From RYN-230 sp963720645 (GTDB taxonomy: Bacteria; Actinomycetota; Actinomycetes; Streptosporangiales; Streptosporangiaceae): DNA of 64,000 nt. The stretch spans positions 62,001 through 126,000 of the forward strand of contig CAVRFX010000012.1 in assembly GCA_963720645.1 (NCBI GenBank). The letters are read 5' to 3'. The position numbers were made by a program, and so were the translations under genes. Every line of letters starts with the position of its first letter. The stretch's first letter is position 1. Below are positions 57,612 to 64,000 of this stretch, piece after piece. The notes under the pieces are model-generated. The model was not told the DNA's origin and did not search any database. It saw nothing but the letters and a program-made list of their open reading frames with translations.

Positions 57612-57790
57612 CGCGGCTTCCTCCCCTGGCCTCCGGGCCCTCCTGGCCCGGCTCCCGGCCCTGCCATCACGATCATCGTGGCGGCGCCCTCCGGGGGACC
57701 CGGCCACCATGGCCCCGCCGACCATACATCCGCGGGGCCCGGCGCGCCGCGCGTTGGGTGCCGCATCCCGCCCCGGACCGGGGCCGCGCC

Positions 57791-57832
57791 GGGAGCCGGG
57801 GCCTCGTTGGGAGCCGGGGCCTCGTCGGGAAC
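57791..57832. repeat. 18-bp tandem repeat upstream of the FmdB-like gene
   Basis: Two units (57791-57808 and 57809-57826) based on GGGAGCCGGGGCCTCGT plus a partial third. They end about 25 bp before the GTG start of the zinc-ribbon gene. Confidence 0.8.
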
Positions 57833-57857
57833 CGGCCGGGCGCGTACCCTGTGCTTT

Positions 57858-58073
57858 GTGCCACGTTACGAGTACCGGTGCCGGGCCTGCGGATCCACGT
57901 TCGAGCGGGCCCGGCCGATGAGCGAATCATCCGATCCGTGCCTGTGCCCGGAAGGGCACGACGACACGGTCAAGCTGCTGTCCACGGTCTCGGTCGGCGG
58001 CCGGGCCAGCGCCTCCGGCCCGCGCCCGGGCGGTGGCGGTGGCTGCTGCGGCGGCGCGTGCGGCTGCGGCTGA
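57858..58073 (+). CDS. FmdB-family zinc-ribbon protein
   Basis: 71 residues from GTG 57858. PRYEYRCRACGSTFER carries the first CxxC of the FmdB-type zinc ribbon; the second pair is atypical (CLCPEGHDD, giving C-x-C then H). The C-terminus is a Gly/Cys-rich tail (GGGGGCCGGACGCG). TACCCT at 57845-57850 is a possible -10 close to the GTG, suggesting a leaderless mRNA. Function is unknown; FmdB was first described near amide-degradation genes. Confidence 0.82.
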   Translation: MPRYEYRCRACGSTFERARPMSESSDPCLCPEGHDDTVKLLSTVSVGGRASASGPRPGGGGGCCGGACGCG

Positions 58074-58088
58074 TCCCGGGCCGCCCGC

Positions 58089-58856
58089 GTGCTCACCCCC
58101 GAGCGCTATCACGCGGAAATCAGCGCCGCCACCCTGGCCCTGGCCGGGCTGGTTGACGGCGCAGATCTCACGGTGCGCGTGCCCACCTGCCCGGACTGGA
58201 CGCTGCGGCAGCTGGCCACCCACGTCGGCCGGGCCCACCGCTGGGCCGCGGAGATCGTCGGCACCCGGTCGCAGCGGGCCATCGCGTTCCGCGACGTCCC
58301 CGGCGGGCGGATACCCGACGACCCGGCCGAGCACGCCGGCTGGCTGCGCGCAGGCGCGGACCGGCTGATCAGCGTGCTCGGGGAGGCCGGGGACGCCAAG
58401 GTCTGGGCGTTCGGTGAACAGCGTCCCGCCGGCTTCTGGGCACGGCGGATGACCCACGAGACCGCCGTGCATGGTGCCGACGCCCAGATCACCGAGGGCA
58501 GCCGGCCACTGATCCCCGCGGAGGTGGCGGCCGACGGGATCGACGAATGGCTGACGAGCGTGGCCGCACCCGACGGCGACGAGCCTGACGTGCGGGCCCG
58601 GGGACTGGCCGCCGGCGAATCCCTGCACGTGCACGCGACCGACGTGCCGGACGGCACGGGCGAGTGGCTGGTCAGCCACGACCCGTCCGGGGTCACGGTG
58701 CGCCGCGCCCACGAGAAGGCCACGCTCGCGCTCCGGGGCGGCGCGTCGGACCTGCTCCTGGTGCTGCTGCGGCGCCTGCCGCCCGATGACCCGGCGGTCG
58801 CGGTGCACGGGGATCCCGCCGTGCTGGGCCGCTGGCTGGCGGCGACCCGCTTCTAA
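58089..58856 (+). CDS. Maleylpyruvate isomerase-family (mycothiol-dependent) protein
   Basis: 255 residues from GTG 58089, 15 bp behind the zinc-ribbon gene. The N-terminal four-helix DinB-like domain has VRVPTCPDWTLRQLATHVGRAHRW (metal His) and RRMTHETAVHGADAQ (second and third His). The C-terminal MDMPI-like domain follows, with HVHATDVPDGTGEWLV. These proteins are mycothiol-dependent isomerases/transferases in actinobacteria; the particular substrate is not known. Confidence 0.9.
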   Translation: MLTPERYHAEISAATLALAGLVDGADLTVRVPTCPDWTLRQLATHVGRAHRWAAEIVGTRSQRAIAFRDVPGGRIPDDPAEHAGWLRAGADRLISVLGEAGDAKVWAFGEQRPAGFWARRMTHETAVHGADAQITEGSRPLIPAEVAADGIDEWLTSVAAPDGDEPDVRARGLAAGESLHVHATDVPDGTGEWLVSHDPSGVTVRRAHEKATLALRGGASDLLLVLLRRLPPDDPAVAVHGDPAVLGRWLAATRF

Positions 58857-58989
58857 CCCGGGCCGGGTCGCCACGGCACCGCATCACGCCCGCTGATGAC
58901 TCCTCGCCGGCCGGGGACGCGAGGAAGAGCATCCGCGCGGCCCGGATCCTGGGCTGACGAAGGCGTGCCGGTCGTGAGCCTTCCCCCGC

Positions 58990-59137
58990 AGGAAGCGCGC
59001 CCACTTCGGCTGGCTCGGCGCCCTGGCCGCGCTGGGCATCCCCGCGTCCAGCGCCGCCACCCGGGAGCTCCCCGGATGGCAGCCCGTGCACCGGGCTGAT
59101 CCCGGATCCCGGCGAAGGCCGCTACTTCCGGGGGTGA
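58990..59137 (+). pseudogene. C-terminal remnant of an NAD(P)-dependent oxidoreductase
   Basis: The frame reads RKRAHFGWLGALAALGIPASSAATRELPGWQPVH, then after one shift LIPDPGEGRYFRG and stop at 59135. The HFGWLGA..PASSA.TRELLGW.P pattern is the C-terminus of a common actinobacterial epimerase/SDR family. The rest of the gene is absent. Confidence 0.65.
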
Positions 59138-59187
59138 GCGGCCCGGGATGGTCTTCGTTGCGGCGGGGTGAAGCGGGAGCGCGGCGG

Positions 59188-59982
59188 TCAGCTGTCGCGC
59201 GCAGGCTCGCCATGCTGGGCGTTGGCCTTGCCCCGCCCCCAGTAGGCCTTGGCCGAGACCTGCTCGCCGGGCACCCCGCGGGCGGCCAGCACCTCACGCA
59301 GCGCCAGCACGACCCTGGCCTCGCCGAACAGGTAGAAGTGACCGGTGCCGGGCGGCAGCGCCGCAGCCTGCAGCGCCGCGGCCAGCGCCGCCGGGTCGCC
59401 CGCCGGCCGGCCCTCGCGGGGCAGCCAGGTCAGCACGGCCGCGGCCGGGAAGTCGGGCTTCTGCTCGTCGGCGGCCTCGGGAATCTCCAGGAACGCGGTC
59501 GCGCGGCCGTCCGGCGGCAGTGAGCCGGTCATCGCGAACACCGCGGCCAGCCCCGATTCGTCCGCGGCGAACAGGTGCCAGTCCGCGCCGCTGCTGAGGA
59601 AGATCTTGCCGCGGGGGGCGATGCCCTCGATCGTGTCGCCGGGCCGGGCGGACCGGACCCACCGCTCGCCCGGGCCGTCCCCGTGCCGGACGATGTCCAG
59701 GGTGAGCAGCTGCCGGGCCGGGTCCAGGTCCCGGATCGTGTACCGGCGGCGGACCGGGCGGTTGCCGTCCACGGCCACCAGGAGCATGACGTCCTGGCCG
59801 GGCTGGTAGGTCAGGCCGGCCAGCTCCGGCGCGGTCAGCACGAGCCGCTGCATGTTCGGGGTGAGCTGGGCGTTGTCCGCGACCGCCAGCCGCATCCTGG
59901 TGGTGCCCGCCAGCGGTCCCCTGAGCTCGGCGAACGGGTCATCCAGCTGGGCTGCCGCGGTGGCGGGAACAGAATCAGGCAT
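59188..59982 (-). CDS. Siderophore-interacting protein (FAD/NAD(P)H flavoprotein)
   Basis: 264 residues from ATG 59982. FAD-binding motif RRRYTIRDLD and the SIP-type NAD(P)H region with LFAADESGLAAVFAM match siderophore-interacting proteins, which reduce ferric siderophores in the cytoplasm. SIP C-terminal motif KAYWGRGKAN is present. No siderophore biosynthesis or uptake genes are in the window. Confidence 0.93.
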   Translation of the reverse strand: MPDSVPATAAAQLDDPFAELRGPLAGTTRMRLAVADNAQLTPNMQRLVLTAPELAGLTYQPGQDVMLLVAVDGNRPVRRRYTIRDLDPARQLLTLDIVRHGDGPGERWVRSARPGDTIEGIAPRGKIFLSSGADWHLFAADESGLAAVFAMTGSLPPDGRATAFLEIPEAADEQKPDFPAAAVLTWLPREGRPAGDPAALAAALQAAALPPGTGHFYLFGEARVVLALREVLAARGVPGEQVSAKAYWGRGKANAQHGEPARDS

Positions 59983-60067
59983 TCCCCGATCCTATGCGGG
60001 CCGCGGCGGGCCTCCCGTTCGCGGGCGAACGCTTAGCCGACGGGCTGCAGCCAGCCGGCCCGGCGGG

Positions 60068-61468
60068 CTAGTCGAAGCGCTCCACCAGGCGCATCTTGTT
60101 GGTGGCGTCGAGGGCCGCGACCTTGTAGGACTCGGCCAGGGTCGGGTAGTTGAACACCGCGTCGACCAGGTAGTCGACGGTGCCGCCGCAGCCCATCACC
60201 GCCTGGCCGATATGCACCAGCTCGGTGGCCTGGGTACCGAACACGTGCACCCCGAGCAGCGTGTGGTCCTCGGGTGAGACCAGCAGCTTGAGCACGCCGT
60301 AGGAGTCGCCGATGATCTGCCCGCGGGCCAGCTCGCGGTACCGGGACACGCCGACCTCGAACGGCACGCAGTCGGCGGTGAGCTGGTCCTCGGTCCGGCC
60401 GATGAAGCTGATCTCCGGGATGCTGTAGATGCCGATCGGCTGCAGCAGGTGCGCGGTGTGCACCGGCTCGCCCATCGCATGGTGCGCGGCCAGCCGGCCC
60501 TGCTCCATCGAGGTGGCCGCGAGCGCCGGGAAGCCGATCACGTCACCGACGGCGTAGATGTGCGGCACCTCGGTGCGGTAGAACTCGTCGACCTTGATCC
60601 GTCCCCGCTTGTCGGCCTCCAGGCCCGCCGCGGGCAGGTCCAGGTCGACGGTCATGCCCTGCCGGCCGGCGGAGTACATCACGGTGTCGGCCGGGATCCG
60701 CTTCCCGCTGCGCAGCGTCGCGATCGCGCCGTCGCCCTTGGCCTGGACGGAGTCCACGATCTCGCCGAACCGGAACGTCACGGCCAGGTCGCGCAGGTGG
60801 AACTTGAGCGCCTCGACCACCTCGAGGTCGCAGAACTCCAGCATCCGGTCCCGCTGCTCGACCACGGTCACCTTGCAGCCCAGCGCGGCGAACATCGACG
60901 CGTACTCGATCCCGATCACGCCCGCGCCCGCGACCACCATGGTCCGCGGCACGCTCTGGAGATGCTGGATGCCGTCCGAGTCGATGATCGCCTTCTCGTC
61001 GAACGCGACGCTCGCGGGGCGGGCGGGCCTGGTCCCGGTCGCGATGACCACCGCGCTGGCGGTGACCTTCCGCTCCCGGCCCGCGCCGTCGTCCACCGCG
61101 ACCTCGTGCGGGCCGAGGAAGGACGCGGTGCCGCTGAGCACCGTGACCCGGTTACGGGTCAGCTGGCTGCGCACCACGTCGTTCTCGCGGGTGACCACGT
61201 GCCGGGTCCGGTTGGCCAGGTCGCCGATCGTGATCTCGTCCTTGACCCGGTAGCTCTGGCCGTACATCTCGCGCTGATCGAGGCCGGTCAGGTACAGGAC
61301 CGCCTCACGCATGGTCTTGGACGGGATCGTGCCGGTGTTGACGCACACGCCGCCGAGCATGTCCGGCCGCTCGACGATCGCCACCCGGCGTTCCAGCTTC
61401 GCCGCGGCGATGGCGGCTTTCTGGCCGCCTGGGCCGGACCCGATGACCAGGAGATCGAAGTCGTACAC
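60068..61468 (-). CDS. sthA: Si-specific NAD(P) transhydrogenase
   Basis: 466 residues from GTG 61468. Soluble flavoprotein interconverting NADPH and NADH pools. FAD motif VIGSGPGGQKAA is at the start. CVNTGTIPSK replaces the CxxxxC redox pair of disulfide reductases, which is diagnostic of SthA. NAD loop VAGAGVIGIEYASMF and the dimerisation ending VFNYPTLAESYKVAALDATNK are present. GGAGG lies very close to GTG (spacing about one base), so the exact start is slightly uncertain. It stands next to the 62-bp repeats. Confidence 0.95.
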   Translation of the reverse strand: MYDFDLLVIGSGPGGQKAAIAAAKLERRVAIVERPDMLGGVCVNTGTIPSKTMREAVLYLTGLDQREMYGQSYRVKDEITIGDLANRTRHVVTRENDVVRSQLTRNRVTVLSGTASFLGPHEVAVDDGAGRERKVTASAVVIATGTRPARPASVAFDEKAIIDSDGIQHLQSVPRTMVVAGAGVIGIEYASMFAALGCKVTVVEQRDRMLEFCDLEVVEALKFHLRDLAVTFRFGEIVDSVQAKGDGAIATLRSGKRIPADTVMYSAGRQGMTVDLDLPAAGLEADKRGRIKVDEFYRTEVPHIYAVGDVIGFPALAATSMEQGRLAAHHAMGEPVHTAHLLQPIGIYSIPEISFIGRTEDQLTADCVPFEVGVSRYRELARGQIIGDSYGVLKLLVSPEDHTLLGVHVFGTQATELVHIGQAVMGCGGTVDYLVDAVFNYPTLAESYKVAALDATNKMRLVERFD

Positions 61469-61696
61469 GCCTCCAGTGTGCGGGCGCGCCCCCCGCTTTA
61501 GAAGGCGGCGCGGTGCTACAAACGGGAAAACTCTGCCCGGTGTGCCCCGAACGAGGGCGTTCCGCGGGCACCCCATCACCCTCAGTCAGCCGCAATCCCG
61601 CCGGGGGGCGCGGGGCGCCCCGCGCCGCGGGGCGCCTCGCGGCGCGGCCGTCGGCCCCGGCGGCGCGGCCCCCGCCGGCGCGGCCCCCGCCGGCGC
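61469..61696. other. Gene-free region leading into the 62-bp repeats
   Basis: Upstream of sthA. The left part may hold its promoter. The right part has 15-bp tandem units GGCGCGGCCCCCGCC at 61662-61676 and 61677-61691 and a partial third running into the first 62-bp repeat. Confidence 0.6.
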
Positions 61697-61758
61697 GGCG
61701 ACTTCATGATCACGGTCAGAAGGGGGCGCCATGTGGCAGACATTGACCGCGATCACGG
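61697..61758 (+). repeat. 62-bp hairpin repeat, copy 1
   Basis: Begins GGCGACTTCATGATCACGGT. It includes TGATCACGGTCA and an almost complementary TGACCGCGATCA (one mismatch) around a 25-base loop with AGGGGGCGCC then ATGTGGCAGACAT. Copies 2 and 3 follow at 61810 and 61974. Confidence 0.9.
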
Positions 61759-61809
61759 CAGACGGCCGGGCCGGGGGCGGCCCGGGCCCGCGGCCCAGCC
61801 CCGCCAGTC

Positions 61810-61871
61810 GGCGACTCCATGATCACGGTCAGAAAGGGGCGCCATGTGGCAGACATTGACCGCGATCACGG
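61810..61871 (+). repeat. 62-bp hairpin repeat, copy 2
   Basis: As copy 1 with CTCCATG and AAAGGGG variants. The spacer from copy 1 is 51 bp. The minus-strand gene at 61866 has its stop codon in this copy. Confidence 0.9.
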
Positions 61872-62603
61872 GAGACCGCCGGGCCTGGGGGGCGGGACAG
61901 CCCACGGCGCGCCCTCGCCCTCGGCGCGGCGCCGGCGCGGCCCCCGGGACCCCGGCGGCGGCCCCGGCGGCTCGGCGACTCCATGATCACGGTCAGAAAG
62001 GGGCGCCATGTGGCAGACATTGACCGTGATCACGGGACGGGCGGGCCGGGGGCGAGGGGCGGGGTTAGAGCCAGCCGGCGCGGGCGCTGGGCAGGGGGCC
62101 GTCCGCGGGAGGCGGCCCAGCTCGGCCTGGACGCGGTCGATCAGCCGGCCCAGCGCTTCCAGGATCTCGGGCAGGCAGCGCCGCAGGCTCTCCGCGTCGG
62201 CGGGGTCGGCCGGGTCGCCGCCCACGCCGACCCGCTCCAGGATTCCCTCCAGGTCGGCCAGCTGATCCCCGACCCACTCGACGGGCGCGGCGGACAGTTT
62301 CCGGTCGAAGACCCGCCTGCCCGGTTCCAGGCCGCGGGACACCCCGGGGTGGTGGTGCGTCCGGTCGAAGCTGCCTGCCGGGCCGTCCACCGATTCCAGG
62401 AGGTCGGCGCGCCAGATCAGGTCGCCGATCTCGATGGGCTGCGCCGAGTAGATCGACCCCTTGAGCGGGCCGGGGGTGATGACCCGGACTTCCAGGCGGA
62501 CGCCGTGCTCCGGGCTTTCCTGGCCCTTCATCGGGTTGGGATCCACGAAGTACAGATCGCTCAGCACGATCGCGGTCCGCTCGAAGCCGAAGACGTAGAG
62601 CAA
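61866..62603 (-). CDS. Hypothetical protein, C-terminus extended by repeat DNA
   Basis: 245 residues from TTG 62603, with GGGAG upstream. I recognise no function. The first ~180 residues look like real protein: LYVFGFERTAIVLSDLYFVDPNP, SAQPIEIGDLIWRADLLESVDG, GSFDRTHHHPGV and SLRRCLPEILEALGRLIDRV. The rest (Pro/Arg-rich, including PVITVNVCHMAPLSDRDHGV) is the translation of repeat copy 3 and GC-rich spacer, ending in copy 2. The natural end was probably near 62060, so the repeats may have inserted into or replaced the 3' end. Confidence 0.7.
   Translation of the reverse strand: MLYVFGFERTAIVLSDLYFVDPNPMKGQESPEHGVRLEVRVITPGPLKGSIYSAQPIEIGDLIWRADLLESVDGPAGSFDRTHHHPGVSRGLEPGRRVFDRKLSAAPVEWVGDQLADLEGILERVGVGGDPADPADAESLRRCLPEILEALGRLIDRVQAELGRLPRTAPCPAPAPAGSNPAPRPRPARPVITVNVCHMAPLSDRDHGVAEPPGPPPGSRGPRRRRAEGEGAPWAVPPPRPGGLP
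61974..62035 (+). repeat. 62-bp hairpin repeat, copy 3
   Basis: Here the two 12-base arms TGATCACGGTCA and TGACCGTGATCA are perfect. The spacer from copy 2 is 102 bp, twice the first spacer. Confidence 0.9.
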
Positions 62604-62816
62604 GGCGGGCTCCCCTCAGTTCACGGTGGCATCAGCCTGTCAGGCACCTCCACAAGTTTGCGCCAGGGAGGCCTGGCGCGGAAAGCTCCCGCCCGCCGGC
62701 CAGGGCGTCGCCGGGACCGGGCGGCCAGCGGTCAGCGCCCGGCGGCGTAACACAGCCGAAACATATTCGTCATCGCAGGTAATGGCGGCGGAACACATCG
62801 CGCCTACGCTGCGCAC

Positions 62817-64000
62817 GTGGCGGACATTTTCGACTCCTACCAGCTGGCTGAGGCCTGGGACGAAATGTTCGAGCGCCCGGGGCGGCCCCGGGCGCCCTAC
62901 GCCGGGCTCCTCGCCGCGCTGCAGCCGCTGGATCCAGGGGAACTGCGCTTCCGCTCGGACCAGCTGGCGAGGATGTTCACCGACCGCGGCGTCACCTACG
63001 ACTACGCGGGCGAGGAACGCCCGTTCCCCCTGGACCTCATCCCGCGGGTGATCGACGCCGCGGAATGGGACCTGATCGCGCGCGGCGTCAAGCAGCGGGT
63101 TCTCGCACTCGAGGCGTTCCTCGCCGATGTGTACGGCCCCCGGCATGCGTTCGCCGACGGGGTGCTGCCCTGGCGGGTGGTCTGCACGTCCGCCCGCTTC
63201 CACCGGGAGGTGGCCGGGCTGAACCCGCCGAACGGGGTCCGCGTCCACGTGGCCGGCATCGACCTGGTCCGGGACGGGGCCGGGAAGGTGCGGGTGCTGG
63301 AGGACAACGTCCGCATCCCCTCCGGGGTCAGCTACGTCATCGAGAACCGGCTCGCGATGACCCGGACCTTTCCCGCGCTGTTCGCCGAGCAGCATGTCCA
63401 CCCGGTGTACAGCTACCCGGCCGAGCTGCTGGCCGCGCTGCGCGCGGCCGCGCCGGCGGGTACCCCGGACCCGGTCGTGGTGGTGCTCACCCCGGGGACC
63501 GCGAACGCGGCGTACTTCGAGCACGCGCTGCTGGCCCGGCTGATGGGCGTGGAGCTGGTCGAGGGCGGCGACCTGACCTGCTCGGGCAACCGCGTGTACG
63601 TGCACACCACGCAGGGCCTGCGCCCGGTGGACGTCATCTACCGCCGGGTGGACGACGACTTCCTGGACCCGCTGCAGTTCCGCCCCGACTCCGTGATCGG
63701 CTGCCCCGGCATCGTGAACGCCGCCCGGGCCGGGAACGTGACCATCGCGAACGCGGTCGGCAACGGGGTCGCCGACGACAAGCTGCTCTACACCTGGGTC
63801 CCCGACCTGATCCGCTACTACCTGAGGGAGGAACCCCTGCTGGAGAACGTCGAGTCCTACCGGCTCGATGACCCGGAGATGCTGCACTGGGTGCTCGGGC
63901 ATCTCGACCAGCTGGTCCTCAAGCCGGTGGACGGCGCGGGCGGAAGCGGGATCGTCATCGGCCCCCGGGCGGACGAGGCCACGCTCGCGGCGCTCCGCGC
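62817..64000 (+). CDS. Circularly permuted ATP-grasp (DUF404/DUF407) protein, partial
   Basis: 394 residues to the window edge; the 3' end is outside. GTG 62817 follows TACGCT (62804-62809), a possible -10, suggesting a leaderless mRNA. The motifs YDEMFERPGRPRAPY-like start (AWDEMFERPGRPRAPYAGLL), GIDLVRDGAGKVRVLEDNVRIPSGVSYVIENR, NPARAG-type region and LVLKPVDGAGGSGIVIGP match circularly permuted ATP-grasp type 2 proteins, often encoded with an alpha-E and a transglutaminase-like protein in a peptide-modification cluster. Those partners would lie to the right. Confidence 0.9.
   Translation, partial: MADIFDSYQLAEAWDEMFERPGRPRAPYAGLLAALQPLDPGELRFRSDQLARMFTDRGVTYDYAGEERPFPLDLIPRVIDAAEWDLIARGVKQRVLALEAFLADVYGPRHAFADGVLPWRVVCTSARFHREVAGLNPPNGVRVHVAGIDLVRDGAGKVRVLEDNVRIPSGVSYVIENRLAMTRTFPALFAEQHVHPVYSYPAELLAALRAAAPAGTPDPVVVVLTPGTANAAYFEHALLARLMGVELVEGGDLTCSGNRVYVHTTQGLRPVDVIYRRVDDDFLDPLQFRPDSVIGCPGIVNAARAGNVTIANAVGNGVADDKLLYTWVPDLIRYYLREEPLLENVESYRLDDPEMLHWVLGHLDQLVLKPVDGAGGSGIVIGPRADEATLAALR

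Noticed and set aside
61697..62035. CRISPR-like array
   Set aside because: Only three copies, the repeat is 62 bp, the spacers are 51 and 102 bp of similar GC-rich sequence, and no cas genes are present.

Overview
The window is about 70% GC. It carries GTG/TTG starts, LAL-type LuxR regulators, two ECF41 sigma modules, a glucosyl-3-phosphoglycerate synthase, a Si-specific transhydrogenase and a mycothiol-type maleylpyruvate isomerase-family protein. This points to a large-genome soil actinobacterium (Actinomycetota), plausibly near Streptosporangiales/Thermomonosporaceae, although the sequence alone does not fix the genus. No rRNA, tRNA, CRISPR array or intact transposase was seen.

Layout. 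(1) 0-10 kb: the N-terminal part of a LuxR/MalT-like ATPase regulator, a formylglycine sulfatase, its radical-SAM maturase and a SulP anion permease, which form a sulfate-scavenging set. These are followed by small stress-type proteins (DUF6325/DUF1269-like) and two paralogous ~80-residue proteins that share an upstream motif. (2) 10-20 kb: methionine aminopeptidase, an S9 peptidase, an amidohydrolase, an MFS exporter, GNAT, histidine phosphatase, DinB and an unusual AAA+ ATPase. (3) 20.4-24.9 kb: an operator-controlled SDR/DUF2182/DUF899 cluster, then a tyrosine-recombinase-like protein lacking the catalytic residues, surrounded by copies of a 17-bp dispersed motif and followed by a 25-bp perfect inverted repeat. 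(4) 25-28.8 kb: a classic ECF41 neighbourhood (carboxymuconolactone decarboxylase, ECF41, epimerase, second ECF41) with ECF41-type promoters visible. (5) 28.9-33.6 kb: a ~1,084-residue protein of unknown function, a putative immunity protein and a truncated cell-wall hydrolase. (6) 33.8-36.4 kb: a two-component system with large hairpins in its divergent promoter region. (7) 36.4-39.3 kb: a gene graveyard with remnants of LuxR, MmyB-type, ECF sigma and old-yellow-enzyme genes. (8) 39.5-44.7 kb: an ABC-F protein, a sigma/anti-sigma/secreted-protein operon and a phospholipase D-like lipoprotein. (9) 44.9-50.4 kb: a single-chain, eukaryote-like acyl-CoA carboxylase of about 1,825 residues. (10) 50.4-64 kb: GH13, S33 peptidase, a DHA2 exporter with an operator, GpgS, VOC, FmdB-like, SIP flavoprotein, SthA, three 62-bp hairpin repeats, and the start of a circularly permuted ATP-grasp gene.

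Data quality. At least eight single-base indels interrupt genes that are otherwise full length and conserved: the S9 peptidase, the amidohydrolase, ECF41-1, the epimerase, the 1,084-aa protein (twice) and the carboxylase (twice). In every case the nucleotide length returns to a multiple of three once the inferred indels are corrected, and several lie in C/G runs. I read these mainly as consensus sequencing errors, and they are annotated as one CDS each. Truncated or internally deleted remnants are annotated as pseudogenes.
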